Positions 27,769 to 35,952 of a stretch of DNA of 64,000 nucleotides are shown one piece after another (the first letter of the stretch is position 1; every line of letters begins with the position of its first letter). This stretch comes from an uncultured bacterium (lineage in GTDB: Bacteria > Cyanobacteriota > Vampirovibrionia > Gastranaerophilales > Gastranaerophilaceae): assembly GCA_949294395.1 (NCBI GenBank), contig CASFGU010000029.1, positions 1 through 64,000 on the forward strand, written 5' to 3'. The position numbers were made by a program, and so were the translations under genes. The notes beneath the pieces were generated by a model. It was not told where the DNA came from and ran no database searches. It was given only the letters and a program-made list of their open reading frames with translations.

Positions 27769-27980
27769 TTTTTGAAAAACTCCACATTATGTGGAGTTTT
27801 TTTGTTTTATGTTTTGGATGATTAGAGGCGAGAACTCCACAAAGCAAAGCTTTGTTTTAGAGTTCGGCGCGAGCGAGCTGAGGCTGGAGAGTTTTTGCGT
27901 TGTGTTGAAAACACAACAGCAAAACTCGGAATTGCCGTTATACGCGAGCGAGCAAGACAGCCTCGTCGTTCCCGCCATTT
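27750..27980. repeat. tRNA-Asp 3' end duplication (att-like scar)
   Basis: The 22 bases at 27750-27771 (the T-arm to CCA end of tRNA-Asp, plus TTT) recur exactly at 27959-27980. The 187-bp interval holds a terminator and short GC-rich inverted repeats, but no gene. Site-specific recombination at tRNA 3' ends leaves this pattern. Confidence 0.65.
27775..27801 (+). terminator. Terminator just after tRNA-Asp
   Basis: Stem AAAAACTCCACA / TGTGGAGTTTTT (27775-27786, 27790-27801), loop TTA, followed by T residues. Confidence 0.85.
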
Positions 27981-27985
27981 AAATT

Positions 27986-28012
27986 AAGAGCCTTTTAAGA
28001 GGCTCTTTTTTA
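27986..28012 (+). terminator. Second terminator after the tRNA-Asp scar
   Basis: Stem AAGAGCC / GGCTCTT (27986-27992, 28001-28007) with a T run. It sits right after the duplicated tRNA end and may be the original tRNA terminator, with the first one carried in by the inserted piece. Confidence 0.7.
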
Positions 28013-28240
28013 ATAGCAGAATGCCAGTGGCGAGAACCGCAGATTGCGAGTTCAGCGGATGTATTAAACCAGACATTTCAATCCTGTACGGTTAAAATGA
28101 TTTTACCCCTTAAAGTGGCTTTGTGTTTAGGTTCTGACCTGCCGGAAGTGTCCGAAAAAATCAAACCATGTGTTCTTTTACATTGAGAAAAACAAACATG
28201 AAATTGAAAAGATGCCAAACTGACAAAGCAAGAATATTAT

Positions 28241-28690
28241 TTAAAAAAATTCAGGTGCTTCACTAAAATGTCTAGTATCACCTTCATCTAATTTAGAGTT
28301 TTTATATATGTCATCTAATTCTGTCCGTACCTGTTTTTTATCAGTAAAATTTCTAATGATTAATTTTATCGAATCTAAAATTCTGTTGCCTGTACTGGTA
28401 TTTTTCTTTGAAACAAAAGGGGATTGATTATGTAAAAAATCTTTTTCTATATCATTTACATATAAACTTGTCTTTAGATATTCATCCGTGTTATGTGGGC
28501 AACGATAAGAAACTATGCTTATAGTATCATTTTTCCCATCATTTAAAATAGTTTTTACAGAATTTAAAAATTTAACATCACAAGTTTTTTTAGCATGATC
28601 AAAAGCATCTCTCAAAGTATTATTCGGAACTAATTTTGACGAAAAAGTTGGATTCGTGTTATTGCTAGCTTTAATTGATTGAATATTCAT
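28241..28690 (-). CDS. Orphan protein with NPTFSS-type N-terminus
   Basis: I do not recognise this 149-residue protein. It starts MNIQSIKASNNTNPTFSSKLVP, sharing a short N-terminal P-x-F-S/G pattern with several neighbours, and is rich in Lys, Asn and Ser. There is no signal peptide or membrane helix. It is the gene nearest the tRNA-Asp scar on this side. A secreted effector-type role is only a guess. Confidence 0.6.
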   Translation of the reverse strand: MNIQSIKASNNTNPTFSSKLVPNNTLRDAFDHAKKTCDVKFLNSVKTILNDGKNDTISIVSYRCPHNTDEYLKTSLYVNDIEKDFLHNQSPFVSKKNTSTGNRILDSIKLIIRNFTDKKQVRTELDDIYKNSKLDEGDTRHFSEAPEFF

Positions 28691-28804
28691 TTTTATACTC
28701 CTTAAATATTATATTAATAACATAAAAATAAAATTTTGCTAATTTATAAATATATTTCTTGCTTTATTGTTACAAAATTTATATTTTTATGCTATTTTCA
28801 TTTT

Positions 28805-29389
28805 ATGCAAAATAAAATTTTATACATAATTGCAGGTGCAAACGGCAGCGGGAAAAGTACCTTAGCAAGTGAACTTTTACCGTCAGAAAATTTAGATTTT
28901 TTAAATGCGGATGAAGTTGCAAAAGAAATCTGTCCTGAAAATATAGAAAGTGTAAAAATAAAAGCAGGCAAAATTGTTTTGGAAAGACTTGAAAAATTGC
29001 TAAACAGCCAAAAATCTTTCGCAATAGAAACGACTTTAGCCGGTAAAAACCATATAAAAACTATTCAAAAAGCCAAAAATTTAGGTTATTATACAGTTTT
29101 AATTTATTCTTATCTCGATAGTCCGATTTTATGCGAAAACAGAATTAAAATCAGAGTATTAAATGGCGGACACAATATTCCAAAAAATGACATAATAAGA
29201 AGATTTTACAGAAGTAAAGAAAACTTCTGGAATACATATAAAGACCTGGTTGATGAATGGAATTTGTTCTATAACGGTACATCAGAGTATATTTTAGTTG
29301 CTCAATCCAGTGAAAGTAAGATTGAAATATACAACGAAAATTTGTATAATAAATTTATAAAGGATTTAAATAATGACAAAGTTATCTGA
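28805..29389 (+). CDS. Zeta-toxin-like kinase
   Basis: The 194-residue protein begins MQNKILYIIAGANGSGKST, with the Walker A motif GANGSGKST at residues 11-19. FLNADEVAKE follows near 35-44, the position of the catalytic Asp in zeta toxins. NRIKIRVLNGGHNIP then gives the R..R...GGH.xP pattern I know from this group. Zeta toxins phosphorylate UDP-N-acetylglucosamine and block cell wall synthesis; some relatives are harmless kinases. I chose the internal ATG because the earlier frame adds only a hydrophobic non-conserved tail. A small gene follows with a 17-base overlap. Confidence 0.8.
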   Translation: MQNKILYIIAGANGSGKSTLASELLPSENLDFLNADEVAKEICPENIESVKIKAGKIVLERLEKLLNSQKSFAIETTLAGKNHIKTIQKAKNLGYYTVLIYSYLDSPILCENRIKIRVLNGGHNIPKNDIIRRFYRSKENFWNTYKDLVDEWNLFYNGTSEYILVAQSSESKIEIYNENLYNKFIKDLNNDKVI

Positions 29390-29546
29390 AAAACTGTTAA
29401 TACTCGGTAACAGGGCTATAAAAAAAGCTCAGGAAAATAACCATAAAAAAGGTATCCCAAATGTTTATTGCATAAACGGTAAAATTATTTTTGAACTGCC
29501 GAATGGGGAAATTACAACAAAATACAGTTTTTCATAAATAGTTAAA
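29373..29546 (+). CDS. Small protein downstream of zeta, possible antitoxin
   Basis: I translated this 57-residue protein by hand: it starts MTKLSEKLLILGNRAIKKAQ and has GIPNVYCINGKIIFELPNGE. The start has AAGGA 8-9 bases upstream. It overlaps the zeta stop by 17 bases in another frame, which suggests coupled translation. Its short helical N-terminus followed by a beta hairpin pattern (PNVYCINGKIIFELPNGE) resembles small partners found next to zeta-type genes. If it is the antitoxin, the toxin comes first in the operon. This is inference. Confidence 0.55.
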
Positions 29547-29674
29547 ACTTCTGTAATTTATTATCAAACCGACAGTTACTTTACATTTGGAGTGGAGCTA
29601 CCTCAACATTACCCCAAAGTAGTTAAACCATCTGGAACAAAAAATCAAACCTGCATTTTTTTTTCAGCGGATTT

Positions 29675-29810
29675 GCGGACGGATTGCGTCATCGTAGTGA
29701 ACTAATCCGTCCGGATAGCGAACAGATTGAGCCGGCTGAGCCGATAGGCTCTAAGGCGAAATTCTGTTCGCGTGGAGTAAATCCAAGACGAGCCTCGTTG
29801 GACTTTTTTG
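29675..29810 (+). ncRNA. Candidate structured RNA with terminator-like end
   Basis: Nested inverted repeats follow each other: GGACGGATT / AATCCGTCC (29677-29685, 29704-29712), then GCGAACAGA / TCTGTTCGC (29718-29726, 29763-29771) with GAGCC / GGCTC inside. A last hairpin CCAA...TTGG (29783-29801) is followed by CTTTTTTG. The block is GC-richer than its surroundings and codes for nothing. Rest of 29547-29919 shows no gene. Promoter not identified. Confidence 0.55.
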
Positions 29811-29919
29811 TTCGGATTGATTTGTACGGATAGATAGATTATTTTTGTAAAGTTTATACAGTATAGGGTTATAATAAAAACTGCTGAAAGATTTTTTGAC
29901 AGTTATAATCCACATTGCA

Positions 29920-30180
29920 TTATTTATTTCGGGTTTTTATATAGGTGCAGGTGCCGGCGATTGCGGCAAGGGTGCTGTTAACAAACAGTGAGTTCTTGAC
30001 CGGAGATTTAAAGAACGTGATTTTTCTGCACACAAAATCTAGCCCGACGCCAAAGCCAAGCCAGGCTCCTGCTGTTTTCAAGCTCTCCTGCACCGGACTT
30101 TGTAATCTGTGTGTTGGTTTAATTCCGGCGGGCAAATTTTTTCTATTGTTGTGAGTAAATTGTATATTCTGCACTTTCAT
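29920..30180 (-). CDS. Small membrane-associated orphan protein
   Basis: The 86-residue protein starts MKVQNIQFTHNNRKNLPAG and has two weakly hydrophobic segments (TAGAWLGFGVGLDFV near 36-50; SLFVNSTLAAIAGTC near 63-78). It has a Shine-Dalgarno site GGAG 6 bases before the ATG. No family is recognised. The N-terminal IQFTxN resembles the ISFTS motif of the gene at 30252-30815. Confidence 0.6.
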   Translation of the reverse strand: MKVQNIQFTHNNRKNLPAGIKPTHRLQSPVQESLKTAGAWLGFGVGLDFVCRKITFFKSPVKNSLFVNSTLAAIAGTCTYIKTRNK

Positions 30181-30220
30181 AATTTTCTCCGGAGGGTAAA
30201 AGATACATCTGTAAATTGAG

Positions 30221-30228
30221 CCCCCCCC
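30221..30228 (-). repeat. Run of eight G upstream of the 86-residue gene
   Basis: Eight consecutive C on the plus strand (G on the coding strand) lie about 40 bp before the start codon at 30180, between two genes that are AT-rich. Homopolymers of this length are prone to slippage. Confidence 0.7.
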
Positions 30229-30251
30229 TCACAATAATTTATGTTAATATA

Positions 30252-30815
30252 TCAAACTATTTCGTCAAGCTTGTTGATTTTTACTCTGTCAAACCCTAAC
30301 TCAAGGAGTTTTTTAGAATCTTTTTCTCCGCTTTTTATAAGACGGTCTATATCAAAATTTGAAATAATCCATTCGTCATTTTTTGAGTGGTAACCAATTT
30401 TATGCACTGTATCCCCGCCTTTTAGTTCCGAAAAAGGTATTTTATGTTCTTTTAAAAACCGCATAAAATTGTTGTAACCAATCAGGCTTTCTCTGCTGTA
30501 GCTTCTGGCGCCGACAAGTATTCCCTGTAAATACTGGCAGCTCAAATCCATACTGTTTTTTATTTTTTCAAAGATTTGCGGCAGAAATTTTTTATTAGAA
30601 CTCAGTTCCGGAATTATGTGCATTAAAAATACATTTTCTCCATCTGTAAGCCCGAGCGCAGTGCAGTCCATAATCCGGTCAGTTTTTGCAGAAAGCCCCT
30701 TTTTTGCCCCTTCAGGACTCCAGTTTGATACGTTGTTGAGTATGTCAAGGGTCATCCTGCGAAAGCTGTCAGATGATACCGGTCTTATTGATGAGGTAAA
30801 TGATATATCAGTCAT
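30252..30815 (-). CDS. Orphan protein with ISFTS-type N-terminus
   Basis: The 187-residue protein starts MTDISFTSSIRPVSSDSF. It has no signal peptide. The middle part, LQGILVGARSYSRESLIGYNNFMRFLKEH, is a possible folded alpha/beta core. I recognise no family. Its start lies just after a terminator-like hairpin at 30831-30853 and lacks an evident Shine-Dalgarno site. Confidence 0.6.
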   Translation of the reverse strand: MTDISFTSSIRPVSSDSFRRMTLDILNNVSNWSPEGAKKGLSAKTDRIMDCTALGLTDGENVFLMHIIPELSSNKKFLPQIFEKIKNSMDLSCQYLQGILVGARSYSRESLIGYNNFMRFLKEHKIPFSELKGGDTVHKIGYHSKNDEWIISNFDIDRLIKSGEKDSKKLLELGFDRVKINKLDEIV

Positions 30816-30830
30816 AAAAAATCCTTTCTC

Positions 30831-30853
30831 TTTTGTAAGTTTTGTGAAAGGAT
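30831..30853 (-). terminator. Hairpin between two orphan genes
   Basis: ATCCTTTC / GAAAGGAT (30831-30838, 30846-30853) flanked by A and T runs. It is downstream of the minus-strand gene at 30862-31203 and also forms the 5' leader of the next gene. Confidence 0.65.
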
Positions 30854-30861
30854 TTTTTTGC

Positions 30862-31203
30862 CTAATATAAACCTAAGAGTTTAAATTTATTTAATTTTGC
30901 TATCTGTTCGGCTCCTGTCATATTCTGTGCCTGAATTGCTGTGTCCTTAGCCGCATCGGAAGAAGAAGCTGCTTCTGCTTTTGAACTTTCTTCAACTCCG
31001 CTTACAAACTGCACCTGAGAAGCTGCCTGTGCCTGCTCTGCTTTTTTTTCGTTGCGAGCCTGCTCAAGCTTTGCTTTATCTGTACTTTTGTCCCCGGTTG
31101 GTTCTATCCCGAGTGCTCTTAATTCTCTCATAATCCTTTGATGTTCAGGATCTATATAAACCTGTGCATTCATTGCTCCCAGTGACGAGATATTCATTGA
31201 CAT
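30862..31203 (-). CDS. Alanine-rich orphan protein
   Basis: The 113-residue protein starts MSMNISSLGAMNAQVYIDPEHQ, has a middle rich in Ala, Glu, Lys and Ser (about 40-90), and ends NKFKLLGLY. It has no signal peptide and no known family. The middle may be disordered. It is separated from the next gene by a terminator hairpin. Confidence 0.6.
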   Translation of the reverse strand: MSMNISSLGAMNAQVYIDPEHQRIMRELRALGIEPTGDKSTDKAKLEQARNEKKAEQAQAASQVQFVSGVEESSKAEAASSSDAAKDTAIQAQNMTGAEQIAKLNKFKLLGLY

Positions 31204-31289
31204 AAAACTTAGCTCCTCTACTTACTATATATTTAGTATATACCACAATATATATAATTTATAACATGCTGTTAAGTTTTGTAAATAAA

Positions 31290-31311
31290 AAGCCGGTTTT
31301 TAAACCGGCTT
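31290..31311 (-). terminator. Intrinsic terminator hairpin
   Basis: Perfect stem AAGCCGGTTT / AAACCGGCTT with a TT loop. On the minus strand it ends the 58-residue gene at 31389-31565. Confidence 0.8.
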
Positions 31312-31388
31312 ATGTATATTCCTAAATTCCTTTTTCCTATATTTCCAACGTTCCTTTTTTCCTTTTAATCCTTTTTTCCAACGACATT

Positions 31389-31565
31389 TTATGCAATGAA
31401 GTTGTTTCCGTATTTGTTTGGACCTCTGAAGAATGATTGTTTCATCATTTCTACAAGGGTTTTTCTTATAACAAATTTTTTGTTTAAATCGATTGAATTT
31501 ATTGCTTTAGCTGTTTCTTTGTATGTATCAGTTACTGTGTTGTTGAATAATAACATCTGTGCCAT
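31389..31565 (-). CDS. Small hypothetical protein
   Basis: I translated this 58-residue protein by hand: it starts MAQMLLFNNTVTDTYKE and ends NKYGNNFIA. AGAGG lies seven bases before the ATG, and a terminator follows about 80 bp past the stop. It is basic and helical. No family is recognised. The start, the Shine-Dalgarno site and the terminator together make a real gene likely. Confidence 0.6.
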   Translation of the reverse strand: MAQMLLFNNTVTDTYKETAKAINSIDLNKKFVIRKTLVEMMKQSFFRGPNKYGNNFIA

Positions 31566-31835
31566 CCTGGAACCTCTCTTCTTTATTTATCTCTCGTACT
31601 TATATAAAAAATTTACTTAAAAAAATATTGACTTTTTATATTCAATTTATATAAATTTTGTTACATAACTTAATATTAAGCCTATTATTAATCTTTGTAA
31701 ACCCTAATTTTTTCTTGCAGAGACAGTGTTTTCACGAATTATAAAAAATGTGTGTTAAAGTTTTGAGCGTACAGACCGTAACCATAATAGAAGTATTAGA
31801 AAGTATTGTCAGTTAAAGATAAGGAGATGACACAC

Positions 31836-33170
31836 ATGGTAGATGCAATAGGAGCAAGTACAAACAAACCGGTTAAACTCGTGCAGGATCAAAGTATTAA
31901 CTGGGAGCAGTGCACGATTGATGAAATTAAGGAATTTCAAGGACAGGGGCAGGCTGTTCCGTCGGAGATTCTCCGGTGGGCGGAAGAAATTGCTAAACTT
32001 GAAAGTTTGCCGGATGATGTTACCTATGAAATGACAAACGGCAGTACGGATATAGAACAAATTAACCAGCTTCTTGAAATGCCGGAAGAAGGTAGTACGG
32101 AAGGCGAAGAAGCTCAGGCTGCTCAGGCAAATATGTCGCAGGCTCAATCAGAACGTGCATCTATGGAAGCCGGAGGCACTTCGCTTGCGGATCAGGGCAA
32201 AACATTTAAGGATAAAAGCCAAGAGGCTTCTTTTGCAACAACAAGAGCAGTAATAGGACTTGATGATACAGTTGATCAGGCCAATACAATTGCAAAGCTG
32301 GCTGAAATGAGGGCGGCCATGACACAATCCAAAACAGAAAGCATAAAAAAAGAGTATGATGAGCTTCTTGAAAAAGCAAAAACTAAAAAAGATGATGAAA
32401 TCGGGCTTGACGCAGGTGAACAGTCACGGATGGCGGAGCTCGGCCAGCAGTTAAATACTGCCGGAACAAGGGCTCAGTCAGTACTTGCAGGATTTGACGA
32501 AAGGATTACAGGTTTGAGCAATTCTGTTAATGCAAATGCTGCCATTCCGGCTACCGCTACCGATTACGGAACCCAGACTACAGACATAGGGCTCGAGTTG
32601 ATGGGTAAGACCGAAGAAGAAAGAGCCTCAATTATGGGTGAAGCTTCAGCCGTTGCCGGTACAAACAAAGGTTTTCTTGGACTATTTGGCGGAGGGAAAG
32701 GCGGAGCTTATGGGGCAATTAAAGATGAAACACGTATAAGTTTTAGGCATCTAGCCGATGCTGACTACATGTTAGGCCGACAGGTAGCAAAAGCGGGTGC
32801 AAGAGCTATGGATACAGGTGCACAGGGTACTAAACGGATTACGCAAGCCATTAATGACATTGATGCCGCCTCGGGTATTGTAAATCAGGCTCAAAATACC
32901 GTAGGTAATGCAACCTATGTTCAGGCACAGCCGTCTGCTGACAATACAGATTCCGGAGAAAACAATCAGGAAGGCAATACCGAACAGGCTGCAGCAGGGA
33001 CAGATAATCCTGAACAGGCTGCAGCAGCGCAGGGTACAACCGGTCAGGATAATCAGGATACACAGGCTCAGAGTGCAGCAGCACAGGAGAATGTAACTCT
33101 TGCTGATCCGGCTATTACAACAGATCCTGATGAAATTCTGAGAAGGAAAGAACGCAGAGGTTTAGCGTAA
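31836..33170 (+). CDS. Large Ala/Gln-rich orphan protein
   Basis: The 444-residue protein starts MVDAIGASTNKPVKLVQDQ (ATG at 31836, AAGGAG 9 bases upstream). A helical region (about 90-250) contains acidic and alanine-rich stretches. The C-terminus after 365 is low-complexity (Q, N, A, D, T). A glycine-rich hydrophobic patch GFLGLFGGGKGG lies around 285-297. There is no signal peptide. It overlaps the convergent rpe gene by nine bases. I know no family; a surface or secreted scaffold is a guess. Confidence 0.6.
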   Translation: MVDAIGASTNKPVKLVQDQSINWEQCTIDEIKEFQGQGQAVPSEILRWAEEIAKLESLPDDVTYEMTNGSTDIEQINQLLEMPEEGSTEGEEAQAAQANMSQAQSERASMEAGGTSLADQGKTFKDKSQEASFATTRAVIGLDDTVDQANTIAKLAEMRAAMTQSKTESIKKEYDELLEKAKTKKDDEIGLDAGEQSRMAELGQQLNTAGTRAQSVLAGFDERITGLSNSVNANAAIPATATDYGTQTTDIGLELMGKTEEERASIMGEASAVAGTNKGFLGLFGGGKGGAYGAIKDETRISFRHLADADYMLGRQVAKAGARAMDTGAQGTKRITQAINDIDAASGIVNQAQNTVGNATYVQAQPSADNTDSGENNQEGNTEQAAAGTDNPEQAAAAQGTTGQDNQDTQAQSAAAQENVTLADPAITTDPDEILRRKERRGLA

Positions 33171-33803
33171 ACTTTCGATAGCTGATTTTATATCAGCGGA
33201 TTTGTAAATATAATTTCCGGCAACCAGTGAGTTTGCGCCGTAATCGGTGCAAACTCCTGCCGTTTCTGCGTTAATTCCTCCGTCAACCTGAATAATTAAA
33301 TTTTCGGGTGCGTGTTTTTTTATAACAGGAATTTTTTCAGCGCAATCCGGCATGAATTTTTGTCCGCCAAAGCCGGGTTCAACTGTCATTACCAGAACCA
33401 TATCCAGCACCGGCAGGTATTTTAAAATGCCTGCCGGCGGAGTTTTGGGTTTTATTGAAAGTCCTGCTTTTACTCCAAAACTCTTTATTAATTTTACAAT
33501 TTCTTCAACGTTGTCCTCTGCCGCTTCATAGTGGAATGTAAGAATTGAAGCGCCGGCTTTTGCGAAAGGTTCTATATATTTTTCCGGATTTTCAATCATT
33601 AAATGCACATCCAGCGGAATTGACGCCACTGCTTTAATTGATTTTACAACGGGAACACCGATTGTGATGTTCGGAACAAAATGTCCGTCCATAACGTCAA
33701 TGTGAAGCCAGTCTGCTCCATATTTTTCAACGGTTTTAATATCTCTTTCAAGGTTTGCGAAATCCGCCGAGAGAATTGATGGTGATATTATAATATTTTT
33801 CAT
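33162..33803 (-). CDS. rpe: Ribulose-phosphate 3-epimerase
   Basis: Rpe interconverts ribulose 5-phosphate and xylulose 5-phosphate in the pentose phosphate pathway. The protein from ATG 33803 is 213 residues, starting MKNIIISPSILSADFANLE. HIDVMDGHFVPNITIG (about 34-49), LMIENPEKY (about 70), TVEPGFGGQKF (about 140) and QVDGGINAET (about 170) are the family motifs. The ATG overlaps the rnc stop as ATGA, so the genes are coupled; the longer frame to 33824 lacks a start signal. Confidence 0.95.
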   Translation of the reverse strand: MKNIIISPSILSADFANLERDIKTVEKYGADWLHIDVMDGHFVPNITIGVPVVKSIKAVASIPLDVHLMIENPEKYIEPFAKAGASILTFHYEAAEDNVEEIVKLIKSFGVKAGLSIKPKTPPAGILKYLPVLDMVLVMTVEPGFGGQKFMPDCAEKIPVIKKHAPENLIIQVDGGINAETAGVCTDYGANSLVAGNYIYKSADIKSAIESLR

Positions 33804-34483
33804 AGTGCTCCAAGTTTCAGGCATGCTTCGTAAGCTGCTTTTTGTTCCGCGTCTTTTTTGGATTTGCCGGAACCTGTTGCAACAATTTTGCCGCGGTAGG
33901 CTACTTCCACCTCAAAAGTTTTGTTATGATCGGGGCCCTTTGTGCCTGTGAGGGTGTAGACAGGGGTTTCTTTTGTAAGCCCCTGTGTGTATTCCTGCAA
34001 AATTGCCTTTGCATTATATTTCCCAAAATTGCTGCTGATTTCTTCTATGTAGGGATTAAAAATTTCTGTGACAAATGCCAGAAGTTCTTTGAATTTACCG
34101 TCAAGATAATACGCGCCTAAAACAGCTTCAAATGCGCAGGCCGTTACGGATTCCAGATGTTTAATCCCCTGTTTTTCATCGTGCCTGCCGGTTATAATTA
34201 AATTACTTAACCCTGTTTGCTCTGCGATTTTTGAAAGTGTACTATCCGATACGGCGATAGAACGGATTTTAGAAAGTTCACCCTCTGCTGATGACGGGTA
34301 TTTTTTATACAAAATGTCCGAAATCATAAGCTTCAGAACAGCATCCCCGAGAAATTCCAGCCTCTCGTAACTTTCAGTGTAGTCAAGGTTATGTTCTTTT
34401 GTGTAAGACGGATGTGTGAGAGCCTTCCGATAAAGTTCTTCGTTTTCAGTTTTTATGCCGAAAATATTCTGAACCTGCTTCAT
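33800..34483 (-). CDS. rnc: Ribonuclease III
   Basis: RNase III cuts double-stranded RNA, for example in rRNA maturation. The 227-residue protein has the signature ERLEFLGDAVL (E40-L50, with catalytic E43 and D47) and later residues of the metal site near 115-118 (EAVLGAYY). The C-terminal double-stranded RNA-binding domain (about 155-225) has KGPDHNKTFEVEV and GSGKSKKDAEQKAA. It overlaps cdsA by four bases. Confidence 0.96.
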   Translation of the reverse strand: MKQVQNIFGIKTENEELYRKALTHPSYTKEHNLDYTESYERLEFLGDAVLKLMISDILYKKYPSSAEGELSKIRSIAVSDSTLSKIAEQTGLSNLIITGRHDEKQGIKHLESVTACAFEAVLGAYYLDGKFKELLAFVTEIFNPYIEEISSNFGKYNAKAILQEYTQGLTKETPVYTLTGTKGPDHNKTFEVEVAYRGKIVATGSGKSKKDAEQKAAYEACLKLGAL

Positions 34484-35355
34484 CCTAAAAATCCTTTAAA
34501 TATATTTATCAAACCGTTTATAATGTCGCCGGAGAAGATAAAGTATTTGCAGAAATAGTACATTACAGGGATAGTAAAGATAAAGCTGTCAGTCCTGTCC
34601 AGAAATCCGCCGTGTCCCGGAAGCGAGTCTCCTGAATCTTTTACTCCTGCGTCTCTTTTTATAAGAGATTCACAAAGGTCGCCGATTTGCGCAAATGCAG
34701 TACAGAGTATTCCTGCAGACATTGAATAATACCATTCAAGACCAAATGACCAGCCCACAATCATTGCCCCGATTATTGCACAGATTGAACCGCCTATAGA
34801 GCCTTCAATTGTTTTATTAGGGCTTACAACCGGTGCAAGTTTATGTTTTCCGAGGTGTCTGCCTGCATAGTAGCAGCCAATATCTGTTAAAAGAATTGCA
34901 GTAAACATCATTACGACAAACCCGAGCCCGTCATGAAATCTGGCGGAACTCAGGTGTCTTAAAAATATTAAATGAAGCGGAAACCATCCGCAGTAAATTA
35001 AGCCAAGGACTGTAGTTGCAGCATTTGCAATATAAGGCTGTCTGCCTCTGAAAAGCACCCACATAAATGAGCCGATTACACTCAGGGTAACCGCAAATGC
35101 TATCAAATCCACCCTCTGGATATATGAAATCCCGGCAATCAGTAATTCTGCCGCAATCATGACTTTAAGGCTCGGATAAAAACCTTTATGTTCAAGTATT
35201 TTTACATACTCTTTTGACGCAACAACAATTATAAATAAAAGAAGGAAAAGAAGTGCAAGTTTGCCGTAAATAATACACAGCATTGCAATTGTTCCCATTA
35301 TAAAGCCGGTCAGCATTCTTGTTGCGTTTTTATTCAAGCCTTTAATTTCAGTCAT
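34480..35355 (-). CDS. cdsA: Phosphatidate cytidylyltransferase
   Basis: CdsA makes CDP-diacylglycerol from phosphatidic acid and CTP, feeding phospholipid synthesis in the membrane. The 291-residue protein has about eight hydrophobic segments. It closes with KRDAGVKDSGDSLPGHGGFLDRTDS (about 232-256), the S-x-x-K-R-x-x-K-D-x-G-x-x-P-G-H-G-G signature. It overlaps frr by one base and rnc by four. In many bacteria uppS lies between frr and cdsA; it is missing here. Confidence 0.95.
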   Translation of the reverse strand: MTEIKGLNKNATRMLTGFIMGTIAMLCIIYGKLALLFLLLFIIVVASKEYVKILEHKGFYPSLKVMIAAELLIAGISYIQRVDLIAFAVTLSVIGSFMWVLFRGRQPYIANAATTVLGLIYCGWFPLHLIFLRHLSSARFHDGLGFVVMMFTAILLTDIGCYYAGRHLGKHKLAPVVSPNKTIEGSIGGSICAIIGAMIVGWSFGLEWYYSMSAGILCTAFAQIGDLCESLIKRDAGVKDSGDSLPGHGGFLDRTDSFIFTIPVMYYFCKYFIFSGDIINGLINIFKGFLG

Positions 35356-35933
35356 TATACTGTAAGAACCTCTTTTTCTTTTTCAGTCACGTTGCTGTCA
35401 ATTATGCCTGTATATTTGTCGGTTAATTTCTGAATTTTGTCCTGATTATCTTTAACCATATCCTCAGGCAGTTTTTCATTTTTTTCAATTTTTTTCAAAT
35501 CGTCAGTCATATCACGGCGGATGTTTCTTATTGCAACTTTTGAATCTTCGCCGATTTTTTTAACGTCTTTAACGATTTCTTTTCTTCTTTCTTCTGTGAG
35601 CGGCGGGAAAGCTAATCTTATGCAGATGCCGTCGCTGTTCGGGGTAATTCCGATTTCGGCTTTGATAATAGCTTTTTCAATCTCTTTAAGGATAGATTTG
35701 TCATAAGGTGTAATAACAAGAGTTGTGCCGTCCTGAACAACAACCTGCGACATCTGTCTGAGCGGTGTTGGTGCTCCGTAATAGTCAACTACAACTTTGT
35801 CAAGGATTAGCGGATTTGCACGCCCTGAACGGATTGTGCCAAACTCTTTTTTCAACTGATTAATAGCTTTTTCCATTTTTTCTTCGCCGAATAAAAATAA
35901 TTCTTCCAAAGAATCATTTGCCTGTTCTGACAT
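35355..35933 (-). CDS. frr: Ribosome recycling factor
   Basis: With EF-G, RRF splits the ribosome after termination. The 192-residue protein has FGTIRSGRANPLILDKV and VDYYGAPTPLRQMSQV (about 31-66), then LTEERRKEIVKDVKKIGEDSKVAIRNIRRD, the family core. A short N-terminal extension (about 10 residues) precedes the usual start. It follows pyrH by about 19 bp. Confidence 0.96.
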   Translation of the reverse strand: MSEQANDSLEELFLFGEEKMEKAINQLKKEFGTIRSGRANPLILDKVVVDYYGAPTPLRQMSQVVVQDGTTLVITPYDKSILKEIEKAIIKAEIGITPNSDGICIRLAFPPLTEERRKEIVKDVKKIGEDSKVAIRNIRRDMTDDLKKIEKNEKLPEDMVKDNQDKIQKLTDKYTGIIDSNVTEKEKEVLTV

Positions 35934-35952
35934 TTTTACCTCTTTCTTTAAT

